Both the position numbers and the translations under genes were made by a program. A DNA stretch of 64,000 nucleotides from Phytoseiulus persimilis (lineage: Eukaryota > Arthropoda > Arachnida > Mesostigmata > Phytoseiidae), in the NCBI GenBank assembly GCA_037576195.1, contig CM075104.1:16260211-16324210 (forward strand). Direction: 5' to 3'. Shown here in pieces: positions 26,083 through 37,603 of the stretch; the stretch's first letter is position 1, and the number at the start of each line of letters is the position of its first letter. The notes below the pieces were generated by a model. The model made no database searches, had not been told where the DNA came from, and saw nothing but the letters and a program-made list of their open reading frames with translations.

Positions 26083-26310
26083 CCAACACCTATATTTTCA
26101 CTGCTTGAGGGTGACCTTCACTGAAAACCGCTCCCGAATCCTCGTGATTCCCGAGTGGAGAAGGAAAGTCCTAACGACAAAGGATGATGGAAATCTGCAA
26201 AATACGGGTAACAGGAAAGAAGAGCTGATCCGGGAGAACGCTTGTCAGATTGGGAATATACGACTTGGATTTCCCCGGCCTGAATAACAACTTTCTTGTT
26301 GCATTTTTGC
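26083..26310. repeat. Dispersed repeat, copy 1 (related to 63.2-63.5 kb)
   Basis: Beginning at CCTATATTTTCACTGCTTGA and running through AGCTGATCCGGGAGAACGC to CAACTTTCTTGTTGC, this stretch aligns in the same orientation with 63,253-63,530. Similarity is patchy with several indels, so these are old copies. There is no recognisable protein. Confidence 0.65.
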
Positions 26311-28416
26311 TGTCGCGCTGTGTTGAAGATGTTGGCAGTTGCACGTTCAAACTTTCAATCATCCTATGGAATCGGCCTATCTCGGACTCCAGGCCGGCAG
26401 TGCTGCATTTTATTACGATTCCGGTGCAACGTTTGAAACCCCCGAGTCACCCAAATCCCCATGTCTAATTATGAGGAGTATTCATTTGTATCTCAAACGC
26501 TTCCGCGCATTCCACCGAGACTATTAGCCTAGAAATCGAAGACGAGTCCTAATCAGATTGAAAGCGCGACTTGAGTCAGGCCGGACTGCTGTCGATCACG
26601 GCGATCCGTCTCGTTGTGTATGAATAATTGGTTGGCATTCCGGTGAATCACCTTCCTCTCGAGAATGAACGAAACTGGAATTCTCAGCACAATCCATGAA
26701 TGTTCCAGGATTTCTTCAGATGAGCTGAGCGTGCTTCTGATTTGTTGGGTCTCGACGTTTCAATCGCTAGGAAGTAACCTGGAGCGCGTGGTCGCCTCTC
26801 AGCTTTGGTCCCGTTTGAAGTCTCGGCTTTGATGAGAATATTCTCGAGTTTTCATTCATGACCACAGCGTTATTTCGTACCGTCCAGCTGATGCGTTGCG
26901 TCGAGAGTTGTCGCGCGCCACATCACGAACCTCGACTGTCCCAAAGCGTTGAGGACGTTCGCTAGCAGTGATTTATCAGAGCACACTCGACCTGAATTCT
27001 GCTCAGCGGCGCGTTTCAGAAAAAGTTTTAATTAGGTTATGAACAGGCTGACATTCGGCGTGTACTATCTTGACAGATGCAATTCTGAGAGTCAACGCAG
27101 AGATCTGGAAAACTCCTAACCTTCACACCAGCGCGGACGTTCCCTCGTCGAAATCTGAGCTGCGATCACACAACTTACTTTCAAGGACCGTGGGTCACGG
27201 TCCTTGAAAGTCACGTTCCGTGACCTTTCGGTTTCCATCGGATCCACCGTTCGGTCCCCGAGGGATCACCCCAGCCTTCGCTCCGGAAATGAAGTACCAG
27301 ATTACGCTCGGCTTCGACATGAGAGCGTCAACAGTACGGATCGAACGTGCTGCTCGCCTTCAGCATTCAGATCGAGCCTGGCTACCGCGTTAGTTCAGTA
27401 CTAACCTCATCTCTCGTGGATTCCAAGATCAAAGGAGAGAGCCACGTGTGCCCCGCTCTGACAAGGGAAGAAGAAAGGTAGAGCTCATAGTTGCACTATG
27501 TTCCTACAAGGAGGAGTAAAACCCCTGCATCAGGTTTGCTTTGAGAGATGTAGATTTTTTCTCAACTGTATCGAATACGACCTCAAGTGAGGACCCGAAC
27601 GGAAGGACATAAGGACTTCCATCCGTTCTGCCCAATATCTGCCGGCGAATTCCTTTCCTTCGGAGCCGAATCAGTCAAGTATTTACACAGAGGGAACGGA
27701 CGCTTTATTGCTCCTGACAAGTTCAAGAGGAGATCAAACGCTCAAGTGTTAGTGGAGTCAGTAACAGCGCTACCGCAGTGTTGGGATCGGCAGCCCGCTT
27801 CTCGATGGGGAGTCTTCTGGAAATGAGGTATCTGGAACAAGCGTATGCGGATTGAGCACAGAACTCGATTCCGGCCCGAGGGTACGATGGATTTGGTCGT
27901 AGCGGAGCGCACGATTCACGACAAGTCCCACCCACATTCGCCCAGAGAGAATGGTTATGATGGGAATTGCTCTGAAAGTGGCGGATTCTTCCGTTCGCTG
28001 CTTCCTCCGACCCTCCTAAAGAGGCCTGGCGTTGAGGCTAGGAACCGCTCGTAAGTATCTGGCAGGGTATCTCGGGATCTGCCCCGGCGTGCTCCCGAAC
28101 AGATTGGGGAAGGATTCTGACTGATTCCCATCGCAACGGGGAATATTCGGATCCGAATGCTGGTACATTATTTGGTTCCCCCTCTCTCCATCTTGGATTG
28201 GGATCGATGCGTTCTCGCGCGAATGATTGAGCTCGTGATATACGGGATGAAAACTCCACTGGGATTTCCAGCAAGTAGTTGAGCCATCAACCTTGAGAGT
28301 CTACAATAATCTCAATATAATGGGCTTCAGGAAGAATGGAAACTTCGGGATTGACCCCCGAGTTTCGGTCTAGTGGCCCGCACTGGCACTGGAAAGCTAA
28401 TTCCTGCACGATCATT
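26311..28416. other. Intergenic DNA downstream (3') of the ionotropic receptor gene
   Basis: Contains the hairpin at 27.18 kb and otherwise only short overlapping frames. No second receptor copy could be seen here. No clear minus-strand polyadenylation signal was identified close to the receptor stop. Confidence 0.5.
27177..27211. other. Near-perfect 16-bp hairpin
   Basis: CTTTCAAGGACCGTG (27,178-27,192) is followed by the loop GGT and then its exact reverse complement (27,196-27,210); one more A-T pair closes the stem. The bases after it (CACGTTCCGTGACC) can also pair partly with the right arm. No neighbouring gene is recognised. A short inverted insertion or a structured RNA are possible; it is too short for a typical microRNA precursor. 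Confidence 0.9.
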
Positions 28417-30628
28417 TCATGAAGCAACCCTTTCGTTCATGGTTGTGCATTGATTGAAAATATTGTACCACAAGGCTTCAAGGGCAAATCCTCCAATCGA
28501 GATGCAAATGCTGTAGGCATAAGTTTGAAATACAGACTGGAGGTCGAGCATCGTTGTTGCCGTAAGCTGAGTTGGAAACTCCATCCGGCTCGAAGGAACA
28601 CAGTCGTCATGACCTTTGAAAAGATCCCTGTCTTTCATGAACTTCAGACCCATAGCGTAGAACCAATATACTCTGAAAGACGGACATAGTGAGATTCCGC
28701 TTTTCCAGATCACTCTGATCCACCTTCGAGAACAAATCTTCCCTGCAGGAACTTACTTGAGGTCCATGGTCTGCAGCAGATGATGACCCAATTTACGACT
28801 GACGAGAAAAGTACTGCGAAGATCGCCGAAATCTTCGGTGGAGATATAATAGAAATTTTTAGTTGTCGGGCACCACGCGTTCACCTTGGTCACCAGCAAG
28901 AACCGGTCGAGGAAGATAACAGCTTTTTTTGATGCTAGCAGCTGTTTCGATTCTTCGGAGAAAATCTGATCGACCTCATAGGACACAGCAGTTTTCTCGA
29001 ATTGCTCTTTCACGCGAGGTCCGATGCCGGGTATTTCCTGTTGATGAGGGCCTTCGTTATGCACTATCAGAGTTGGGTTTGTTGAATATGCATCACTGCG
29101 CAATCGTCAAACAACTCCTCACACCAAGTGGACTCACGGTGATCATATCCATCAGCCTCGTGTTAGCCAAATGCATTGAGATAAGGCGATCGTCTTTCAG
29201 GAAGTCCTCGAGTGTATTGAGTCGTTCAGTCGGCGCTCTGACAACGAGATTAGCTCTGCTCTGCCCGGCGAAAGAAAGCGCGAGTATAAAAGAGGTCATC
29301 AACCAGAACCCGCTCATGATTCGAGCCGACGCTGCCGAGAACTCGAACTGAACTCCTATCGAGAATGACAGAATTCTTCTGAGGCGAGAACAAGCGTTCG
29401 GTAACCTTATCAGAAGGTCCACTGATTGAGAGTCGACCCTTGCTGTAGGATCACCCTGACTTCGATCTACTTGCCTTCTTGAACGAGCATCGCGAACAGC
29501 TCGACTGCATAATTCGAGCATTTGGAGATCTGTGAGGGTGCCTTGAGAACGAGCAGTACATGAAGCACCACAACGGATGTTGCAAGAATGAATGATACGA
29601 GCAAGAACAGCCATGTCTGAAAGCAGCACGAAATGTGGAATCCGACGTTTTTCCGGGTCAGACTCTGCGAAGTCGGGCTGAGCGGATACCGACATGGAGC
29701 GGAAAGCCTACTCACTAGGTTATCGAAAGAGCCGCTGAAGCTCTGGGCACGACTGACGAATGCGGTCTCCATTCCAGACAACATGGTCAACATGGACTCG
29801 ACTACTACAGGGCTGAAATGCAGCTTTTCGAAGTAGATAGCATTTCGAGGCTGAGGCCCTGCAGTGATATCAGCAAGTCCGTCTTCCAGCATACGCGGCA
29901 TGCCTTTCAGTGTACCGTTCGGGAACCCCATGGCGTACCATCCATCGATGGGTTTCTGGACGCTGTAGCTGGGAACAGCAATATAGGAATGAAATTAGGC
30001 GTCAATTTATAGCCTCCCTGCTAACATTCTCGGAACCGACTTCGCGGGGGCGCGTCGGAGATGGCTGATTGTGAGTCACTTCGCTCGATCCGGAACCGAA
30101 CTCGATGCATAGCTGGAATCGGGGATGAGCTGGAATCTTGGGAGCTCACGTCATGTTGAGGGCACGCATGAGATGATGGTGCAAACCGCCAAGCACTCCT
30201 TTGAGTTCAGCTGTGCCATCTGAATATCGTTCCGCCCACGTCCACGGCGGATGCTGAGGAAGTGGACAGATGAATTTCGTATTGTTTTGCCCGGATGTAC
30301 TCGAGTTAGCTAAAAGATGAATCGTTCAAAAGCTCCACTTACATCCATGTACGTATACCGCATGTTCCTCCCACTCCACGGATAAGTCTTGGGTAACTCG
30401 AGGTCACACATTTGAAAGAGGCAGAAGGGGGCTGTTTTCGAAATAGCTTCGTCCGTTCGTCGATGACTGCTCACCAAAACTGAACGTCTCGAGGCTCACA
30501 AGATCATTGTTCGTTAACCCGCCAGAGATTCAATCGAAACTTTATCAGATGAATAATATCAGAAAGTCAATTCCTCACCGGAGGTGTCGCAATCAAGCTC
30601 AAGGATCTGTGGATCAGCGTTTTCATTA
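28417..30628 (-). CDS. Ionotropic receptor (IR), variant glutamate-receptor-like ion channel; eight exons, N-terminus not resolved
   Basis: Reading the minus strand I can join eight exons: 30628-30579, 30479-30343, 30253-30150, 29968-29716, 29616-29471, 29378-29138, 29037-28757 and 28672-28417. All seven introns (84-181 bp) begin GT and end AG, and every phase matches. The model gives about 488 residues. Residues 1-60 look like the end of the short amino-terminal domain. S1 of the ligand-binding domain follows (about 63-181), with the family's GxxxGMxxML, ADI and downstream Arg (QPRNAIYF). M1 is at about 182-205, then a pore loop, then M3 at about 253-272. S2 (about 280-425) includes VIFLDRF, whose Asp sits where the ligand-contacting acid usually is. 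M4 is at about 447-470. The usual SYTANL gating motif of M3 is reduced to SFAGQSRANL, and the Thr that pairs with the S1 Arg is absent, so this is a divergent IR rather than a classical glutamate receptor. Known IRs are cation channels of chemosensory dendrites; the ligand cannot be read from sequence. No stop or frameshift interrupts the exons, so it looks intact. The first coding exon is probably upstream of 30,650 and was not found. The choice of acceptor for the M1 exon (29,616, or about 50 bp upstream) is the least certain junction. Confidence 0.9.
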
Positions 30629-32766
30629 CTGAGTAAGTAGAATTATGAATTCTGTGAGGCCCATTTAATGAGAAGGGCGACTTAGTTAAAGAAAACTCTG
30701 ACATTCAGTTTAAACTCCGATCTCAATCTCAGGGAGCGTGATCCTATTCACGTGACCCCCCATGAGGGGTGATAGCCTGGGATGGTTCGGAAATCGTGTT
30801 TATTGTTATTAATTATTATTAAATTAAGAAAGACAATCACTGGTCTCGAGCTGGGCTTGGTCAGTGTTCCAGGATCATATCCCGGGAACGATCTCCGAAG
30901 AAAAACCGGAAGACCTCCGGGATCATCGAAGAGATTCAGAGTCCTGCAGTGGGTCCTGGAATATGTGTTCCCCTAGTGAGCAGCATTTTCCGGCTCGTCG
31001 CAATCGTGCACGCTGCCGAGGATCTTTCGAAAACCGAGTCGGCCTGCACCGTCAAGCGAGGAGTTATGTTTTGGGGCTCGTTGCAAATACTTCTCGAAGC
31101 AAGGGCCCAAGCGATAGAGACCGATGTGTTGGAGTTGGTCAGCAGATAGCATGTAACGCCGGCGAAGGGAACTCAAGTTTGATCTGAGTCCGATAGAGTT
31201 TTTTCCCTTCTCATGGTAGGCATTCATCACCGTTCTTCGTCACGAAAACTTCAGGATCATACGTCTGTCGTTGAAGGAGTCGTGAGCTCCGACGGCGAGA
31301 AGTCAATCCAGGACAGGTAAAACCTCGTGAATCAATCTTCACAATGACTCCAGTCCGAGAACCGGAAGCTGCAGAGCTCTTTATTTGAGTTCCATGATTA
31401 ACTTGTGCTCAATATTTGTTTTGACGTTGTGGACTCTTCGAATCAGCCTTCCGACGAGGTTCCTCCCAATCCAGGCTGGCCATGGAAGATTACGGAGTGT
31501 CGATCTTCACTCCTGGGAGATCACATCCTGTGATCTGGTAGGAACAAATTTCGGCGGAACGGGATAGAGCGTCATTTCCCATCCGCGAGAGCCACTTGCA
31601 AACAGATCAGATGTTTCACTGAGCGGCAGATCCGTCAATGTTTTCGGTTCCCAGCGGCTCTCTGAATCGTGGAGCGGCCCCCAGCAATTTCACCTAGGAC
31701 ACGAGACTCCGGCTCCTTCCTCAGCTCGAGGTCGTTCTTGCTCCGCAAAGGTAGAGCACATATATACATATATATTTATATATATCGATATATGGACTCC
31801 GGTATGGCATCCTCTTTGTGGAAACGATGACGTGATCAAACGTGAGCAGCTCCCGAAACTTGGGGCAGCGAACAGGCAACCGAACGCCCATTCCTGCACA
31901 TCCTTTCATGTCAAAGTCTTTTCGGAACGATCTCATTCTTTAAGAAATCCAGGTTATCCGGCATCCGGATCCTCTTCCCCGGCAAATACTTCCAGGATGA
32001 GTCTTACCGGATCTGGCTGCTGAATCAGGCTCCCCTTAAATCACGTCTACTCCTTCCAGAGATCATAGAGAGTCATCATTCCCGAACCTCCAAAACGATC
32101 AGGTCCAAGGAATGCCGTGACTGTGCCCAATACACAAACTGGGAATGACCAGCTGAGAATACTCTCCTATCCTGCGAGGGTTCCTCAGATATGACATAAT
32201 GTTTGTGGCTGAGAAACGGCTGATCAAGCGATGTTAATATCAAATGAATGATAAAATAGTGAAGAATACGAACAATGATTCAAACATGACCGTCTCGCTG
32301 CCGCTTTCGCTCCGATCTTCGGAGGCTGAGAACCGAGCATAGCCGACGAGCGCCAAGAGCCCATGGGGAGCAAAGGGAGAGGCGTTTATTTCCATCAACT
32401 ATTCCGAGCTTTTGACAGATTCAGACTTTACTCATCGTCAGTCGAGTGACTGTAGTATTGCAGAGCTCCTAAGCGCCACCGCAGGCACACAGGAAGTTAG
32501 ACTCACTCGACCTCAGGTTAATATTGTAGAGCTCCGACCGCATTCGACTCGACGCCGGAATCAAACGGTTGGCGCCCGATGTCCTTCATCTGAAAACGGG
32601 CAGAGAAAACACAGGACTCAGCTTCACGAAGTTCCCCACAGTTACATCAGGAAGGGTCTGAGGCCTTCCTTGGACCGCAAAGTCATACTGCCAGGTGCAT
32701 AACATGGCTCCAGTCCTGGAAGATCAACGTCGAGGGGCCTGCCGTACACTCCCCGACGGAAGGGTG
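30629..32766. other. Region 5' of the receptor gene; missing first exon(s) may lie here
   Basis: The first modelled exon needs a phase-2 donor upstream of 30,628 on the minus strand. I could not identify the matching exon or start codon. The stretch also holds a TA microsatellite at 31.76 kb and an 8-bp hairpin (AGATCACA with its complement) near 31,519. Confidence 0.45.
31760..31794. repeat. TA-rich microsatellite
   Basis: A stretch of alternating T and A (TATATACATATATATT and onward) with a few interruptions, about 35 bp. Confidence 0.9.
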
Positions 32767-32949
32767 AGGAAAAACATATTTGAGCAACATTCGATTACTT
32801 TTGAGAAGCGCTCAACTCCGGGCCTCGATTGCTCGATTCAGAAATATTTGAGAGAAATCGTCGAGATGCCACCGGCAGACTCATTCACGTTTAATGAGAA
32901 CGAAATCGGATTATTCGAGAGTCGCTCCACGTTTCTTGGGTGCCAATAA
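32767..32949 (+). CDS. Possible coding exon, unrecognised
   Basis: The frame reads FEQHSITFEKRSTPGLDCSI, then an acidic stretch ending FLGCQ before a TAA. Codons look biased as in coding DNA. It lies upstream of two further open stretches on the same strand (33,126-33,602), which may belong to one gene, but no phase-consistent splice was found. Confidence 0.22.
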   Translation, partial: RKNIFEQHSITFEKRSTPGLDCSIQKYLREIVEMPPADSFTFNENEIGLFESRSTFLGCQ

Positions 32950-33125
32950 TAATCAGTGGAAACAGGTCCACCGCACATCTGATTCAACCAATGCTGGCAA
33001 GGTTCGCGATCTGAAACCGGAGGGAGCTCTCGGTACAAACAGCACTCGCGATCTTCGACATGGAGGTAGGCGTCCGAGTCACTGATTGAGGCTAGTCAGG
33101 CTGTGACGAATCCATCTCGGATTGA

Positions 33126-33602
33126 ATGAAACCAACATCATTTGGAAAAGTTCCGTACCTGAGCGTGACTTCGAAGAACCGGCTTGTTCAAATGATCACA
33201 AGCACGATATCACTGGTGGGAGACATGGAGGAAAGTTCCTCGCTGGGAGAAACTGAGGCGTTCAAACTATTCATCTCGGAATGCAAGAGGGAATGCCCAG
33301 ATGTGTATCGTCGCCTGTTCACGAAAGCAATGACAACAGATGGATGGCAAATGCCACGTCAAAGAGGGTGACATCTGACGCACCAGATCGCTATAGAGAC
33401 CTTTGAAGCGGTTCGCTCTCGCACCGAACCACGGAACGAGTTTCTGAAGCGGAGGCTCGACGCGATTCCGCAGTCAAGCACGGAGAAGAGAGCGAAATCC
33501 ACTCAATCTCCAACAAAAAATAAGCATCTCCTAGAACCAGGGAATTCGTTTGAAGCGGATGGCAACAACCTGGAATCATTCTCGGAGAGCTTTCGGTCTT
33601 GA
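33126..33602 (+). pseudogene. Long frame broken by one stop; possible decayed or misjoined gene
   Basis: From the ATG at 33,126 the frame runs 81 codons to a TGA at 33,369 and then stays open in the same frame for another 77 codons to a TGA near 33,602. Both halves are charged and coding-like: the first has ECKRECPDVYRRLF, the second TEPRNEFLKRRLDAIP. A single stop in about 159 codons suggests a decaying gene, a sequencing error, or an unrecognised short intron. A further open stretch (about 33,789-33,959) containing GMEPEKFIQELARGVLRPEK follows in another frame. No family is recognised. Confidence 0.25.
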
Positions 33603-34629
33603 CGAACTCGAAAGTCATCAGTTGAATCCAATACACCGTCGAAATATTGCGTCGCAACACTCGGAATGGCTGATCGATGTTACGGCTGACGCAGGAACGA
33701 AAAGATACGTTTTCAAGGGCAGAAGCAAAACCGAATTGGAAGGTTTGCTGTTCTGCCCGTAGGGGAGATCAATTGCGCTCCTTGACGCTAGCGTCTGGGA
33801 CTCCCAATCAGGAAGACTCTGTTCCTGTACAGGAATTGCGGCATGGAGCCCGAAAAATTCATTCAAGAACTAGCTCGGGGAGTGCTTCGTCCTGAGAAGC
33901 CATCTATTCGTTGCCGTCCCGCGGAAAACAGTGTTTCTGAACATGACGATTCGCCGCTGGGGAACGGAAGACTCCAATGAAACCGATGCAGTGCCTCCGA
34001 AGTCCGAGGAGCTCGAAACGTGTGGCAGATGCAGTGAAAGTCCGCTGAAAGATTTCAACTGTAGACGCAACCGCCCGCAAAAATATTCTCCCTTTCTCCT
34101 TAGTGTGGCAAAAAAAAAACTCGGGGAAAATGCAAGGGAGTCTCGAGCTTCCACTACCCGAAGGTTGGACTCAGCTGAGAGGAATTGAGGCAGGTCCGGC
34201 TTCCCCCCCCTTCGTTGCTGCAAGATGAATTCGGGCATGTGTCTGAGATCTTCTTCAGAATCTGGGGATCGTTGTCGTTTCCGAAATTTCGGTTAGTCTC
34301 CCTGGCCCACCATGCAGCGCGAAGGAGATTCCTAGCTCGGAGCGGCGCTGGGGAGTCCTCCACATGTGTTCTCAGTGATTCTCTAGAGACCCGGGGCTGG
34401 AGTTCCGCGAAAACTGCTCCACCCAGCTCAGCTGAACGAGGAAGACTCATTTTTATCGATAAAAAATGATGGAGAATCAGTCGAGTCTTCTCTCCCAAGA
34501 TCTTTGAATAGAACAACCTCATAGGGAGCGAATTTTATCATCGTCTATGTGAATGAAACCTGTAGGAAGCGAATGTACTGTGTCAACCTATTAGGAACTT
34601 ACTCGGGGCAGAGAGAGCTGACCTGAGCT

Positions 34630-37603
34630 TTTGTCAATTCAATTCTCACAGTCTTTCGGGACAGTTTGAACGAACCAGGTGCTCATCTCTGCTCCAACGT
34701 TTATCACTTCTTGGAACTGTCTTTCAAGCTCTGGTTCAGCTTTGTGCCCTTGGTGAGCTCGGAGAAACTTGTGTTACAGCGGAACCCCGATATTCAACGC
34801 CCTCGTCTTGATTAAACTATCTGCGGCTTTCTATCACAGTTCTACTCACTGTCCGAGACGTTGATAAATCATTCTATTTTTTGAGAAGAATGAATTCGTG
34901 GCCTCTCCGACTAGACAGGCAGTCCCCGGAATCACCCGAATGTTGAAGTTGGGCGAATTTCACATCATTACTGAGAGGAATATGGAGATCTGATCACGGC
35001 AAATTGGTGAAACCGTTGCTTGGAGTCTCGGAAAATAGAAATTCCTGCACGATCTTGAGTTCTTCTCAAAGCGCAACTGTCCGCCGTGTAACAGATAGAA
35101 ACACCGTTTGTTCCCATCGATGACGCCCAGGAAACAAAGACTCACTCCTGATATCCGGAGGGGAAGGGAGGTGTAGTCACCGAACCCAATGGGACATCCC
35201 TCGGTGGCTTTCGCGGTCTGCGATGATTGCTATCCCTTCGGCTTACCTAATCTAACATATTGCAGGACCAGATGAGAGAAATCGATTAAATCTTCGCCCT
35301 TCTCCTCTTGTCACCGAAGCTTCCATGAAGGTCCGAAGTGAGAATATCATCCGATCGAGCTCTCTTGAGGAAAAAATATTCATATCTCACTGTATCCGCT
35401 TCGTTAGTGAGAAGTTCTCAAGGGCGTAGTTATGAAGTAATAGTCGGACTCACCGACTTGAAGCGGGATCACCAGCTCCAACCCTCCTCAGAATTCATTT
35501 GAGGCGGAATTTACACTGGCCATCCGTTGTCTATTTTCAGCGGACATTAGGAAACCGGCTAGAAGATCGCTCTTTAATACAGATAGTCTCCCATCTGAGC
35601 GAGTGTCGAGGAATGAAGAGACGAAGGGGGTCTGGGATTGGTCCCGGTATGCTTGCCCCCTCCTAATCCCCTCATGTCGGCTTCGTGCCGGGACTAACCG
35701 CAGCAGGCGGAGGCGACAACGACACTCCTGGTTCTCAGCCCGGTCGTCTGCGCTTAGAAGCGCACTCGACCAGGGTTCTGAGGGGAAGGGGAAACAAGAT
35801 ATCGCGACTAGCGACACCCACTAGAGGCTGCTTTGATAACTTCTCTCTGCCGATTCGTATACTATTGATGGCAGTCCTTGAAGAAACTACTGCCGGATAA
35901 GCTTTGACGCATTCGAGCGAAATCTGCGAACTTCGGAAATATTCAGCACCTTCCTTCTGAGCCTTTGAATCCCTTCCGAGCCAGGATGATCGGTCAAGAA
36001 ATCAATGTTAATAGATGTGGGAGCTGGAATGGATCATGTGAGTGAATTCCAAGCTCGAGTGTTGAATGACCGGAGCTGCCAAAACTCCGCTCCGAGAATA
36101 AATCAAGAATGTTCACTGAGTTCGCAACTGATTGATCCTCGGCACTGTGTCGAATGATATCGTGCTGAGCTTCCTCATACAGAGGAAATCTGAGGAACAG
36201 GCTGTATGTGGACTCGTGAATGGTAATCGATTCGCTCCGTTCCTTCATTGACTCCTTCATGAAATGGAAAAAGCTTTTGGCTGACCTGACTCGAGCTGAG
36301 GTTTGATCACCGAAGCCAGAAGGTGGATGAATCGAAGTTCGCCTCCCTCCTCTTCGCGAGTGATTCAGAGAGTTCGCGTCGAATCCGGAGGGCCCTTCGG
36401 ATGTCCGACAGCTTGTTCTTGACGAGGCAGGTATGCGAGAGGACGAGAGATCATTCGAGAATCACGACGAGATTGGTCGGTCCTTGTTGTCAGGCATCAC
36501 CCATCGATCCAGGGATACATTCATCCTTTGATGAGCGCTGAAATGATTCATGACCGACTCTATGGGCTAACCTCTCCAGCGACCGGCCGAGGTGTTGTTC
36601 CCTGGATCGTCCAAACTTAGTCGAAGCGAAATCGCCGCCTTCTAGCAACACTGAAACTCTCTTCAGCGGCCCACACAGAAACAATGTCATAGAGAAGAGT
36701 TCCTGCCGAGAACCTTGTTAGAGAAGGTGCATAAATGCTGCTGCTGACGACAACGAGGAAGCTCCAACGTGATTTCGTCAGAAATCGAATTCGAACCACG
36801 TTCCGAGAAGAAAGTGTGCGCTGTGAAGAGAAGAGGGAAGTAACACAAGGAACAACGGGGACAAAGAGAAGTTGGGAGAAGAAACCCCCTTTTCCAGTCC
36901 AACTGAGGGTTGAAGTCAGTACGCAAATCGAATTTCCTTTCCTCTTGTTTCGTCAAAAATTCGCTGTCAGACACTTGTTTCAGAGAGGCTCTCTCGAGCG
37001 ATCATCTTGAAGCCGGCTCGTTGGTTTTGGTGATTCCCCTCGCCGCCGCGCTCACTTCACCGAGTGACTACATCGCCCAGGAGCATGACTTTATTATGTA
37101 CTCTGTGGTCGATTCTGAGGGGCGTGTCTGGGAAAAGATCAGCAGGAGAAAAAACAGCAGAAAGTAGACCGCGAGTAAAAAAGAATAGAAGAGAATCGAA
37201 CGGGGCGTATCCAATCAGGTGGAGGTGTGGCTACCCCTGTGTGATTCCGGTTTCTTTCCACTCGGCTCACTTCTAATCTACCGCAGCATAGGAGGCCTAT
37301 TCTACCGGTTACTTCAATTGTACGACACTCGCTATTCTTGTCTTTGCACAAAAGGGTATTCATCTTTCTCGGATGGACAGCAAGGAGCCAGCCACAGACG
37401 ATTGGCTCGACGAGAGCCGAATATCCAAACTGAATTATGAAAGAGTATTCTCTGCTTTTCGCAGCTTCCTCACTTGTTTTCTCCATGGAAAATGCGGATC
37501 CTCCGGAGCATATTTTTCTTCCCTTGTAGATTGAGCGCTGTTTCCCCTCCTCTGTGAAGGCTCCAGGCTGTGCGTAGCGGAGACTGAGTCCAAAATTTAT
37601 CAC
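34630..37603 (-). other. Cluster of coding-like segments on the minus strand, possible unresolved multi-exon gene
   Basis: Several minus-strand stretches read like exons. At 37,603-37,330 is a frame including YSALVEPIVCGWLLAVHPRK. At 36,260-35,994 a frame contains STYSLFLRFPLYEEAQHDII. At 35,300-35,245 a segment ends in a GTAAGC donor (SHLVLQYVRL). It can be spliced, phase 1 to phase 1, across about 100 bp to a segment at 35,147-34,965 (IDGNKRCFYLLHGGQLRFEK). At about 34,760-34,640 a frame reads ELERQFQEVINVGAEMSTWF, which resembles the end of the S2 lobe of glutamate-receptor-like channels. A second receptor paralogue is possible, but M1, M3 and M4 were not found and several junctions conflict in phase. 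Confidence 0.25.

Noticed and set aside
29093-29695. 200-codon minus-strand frame taken as one continuous gene
   Set aside because: Only parts are coding: the frame runs through two introns of the receptor gene. Spliced exons 29,616-29,471 and 29,378-29,138 give the family match.
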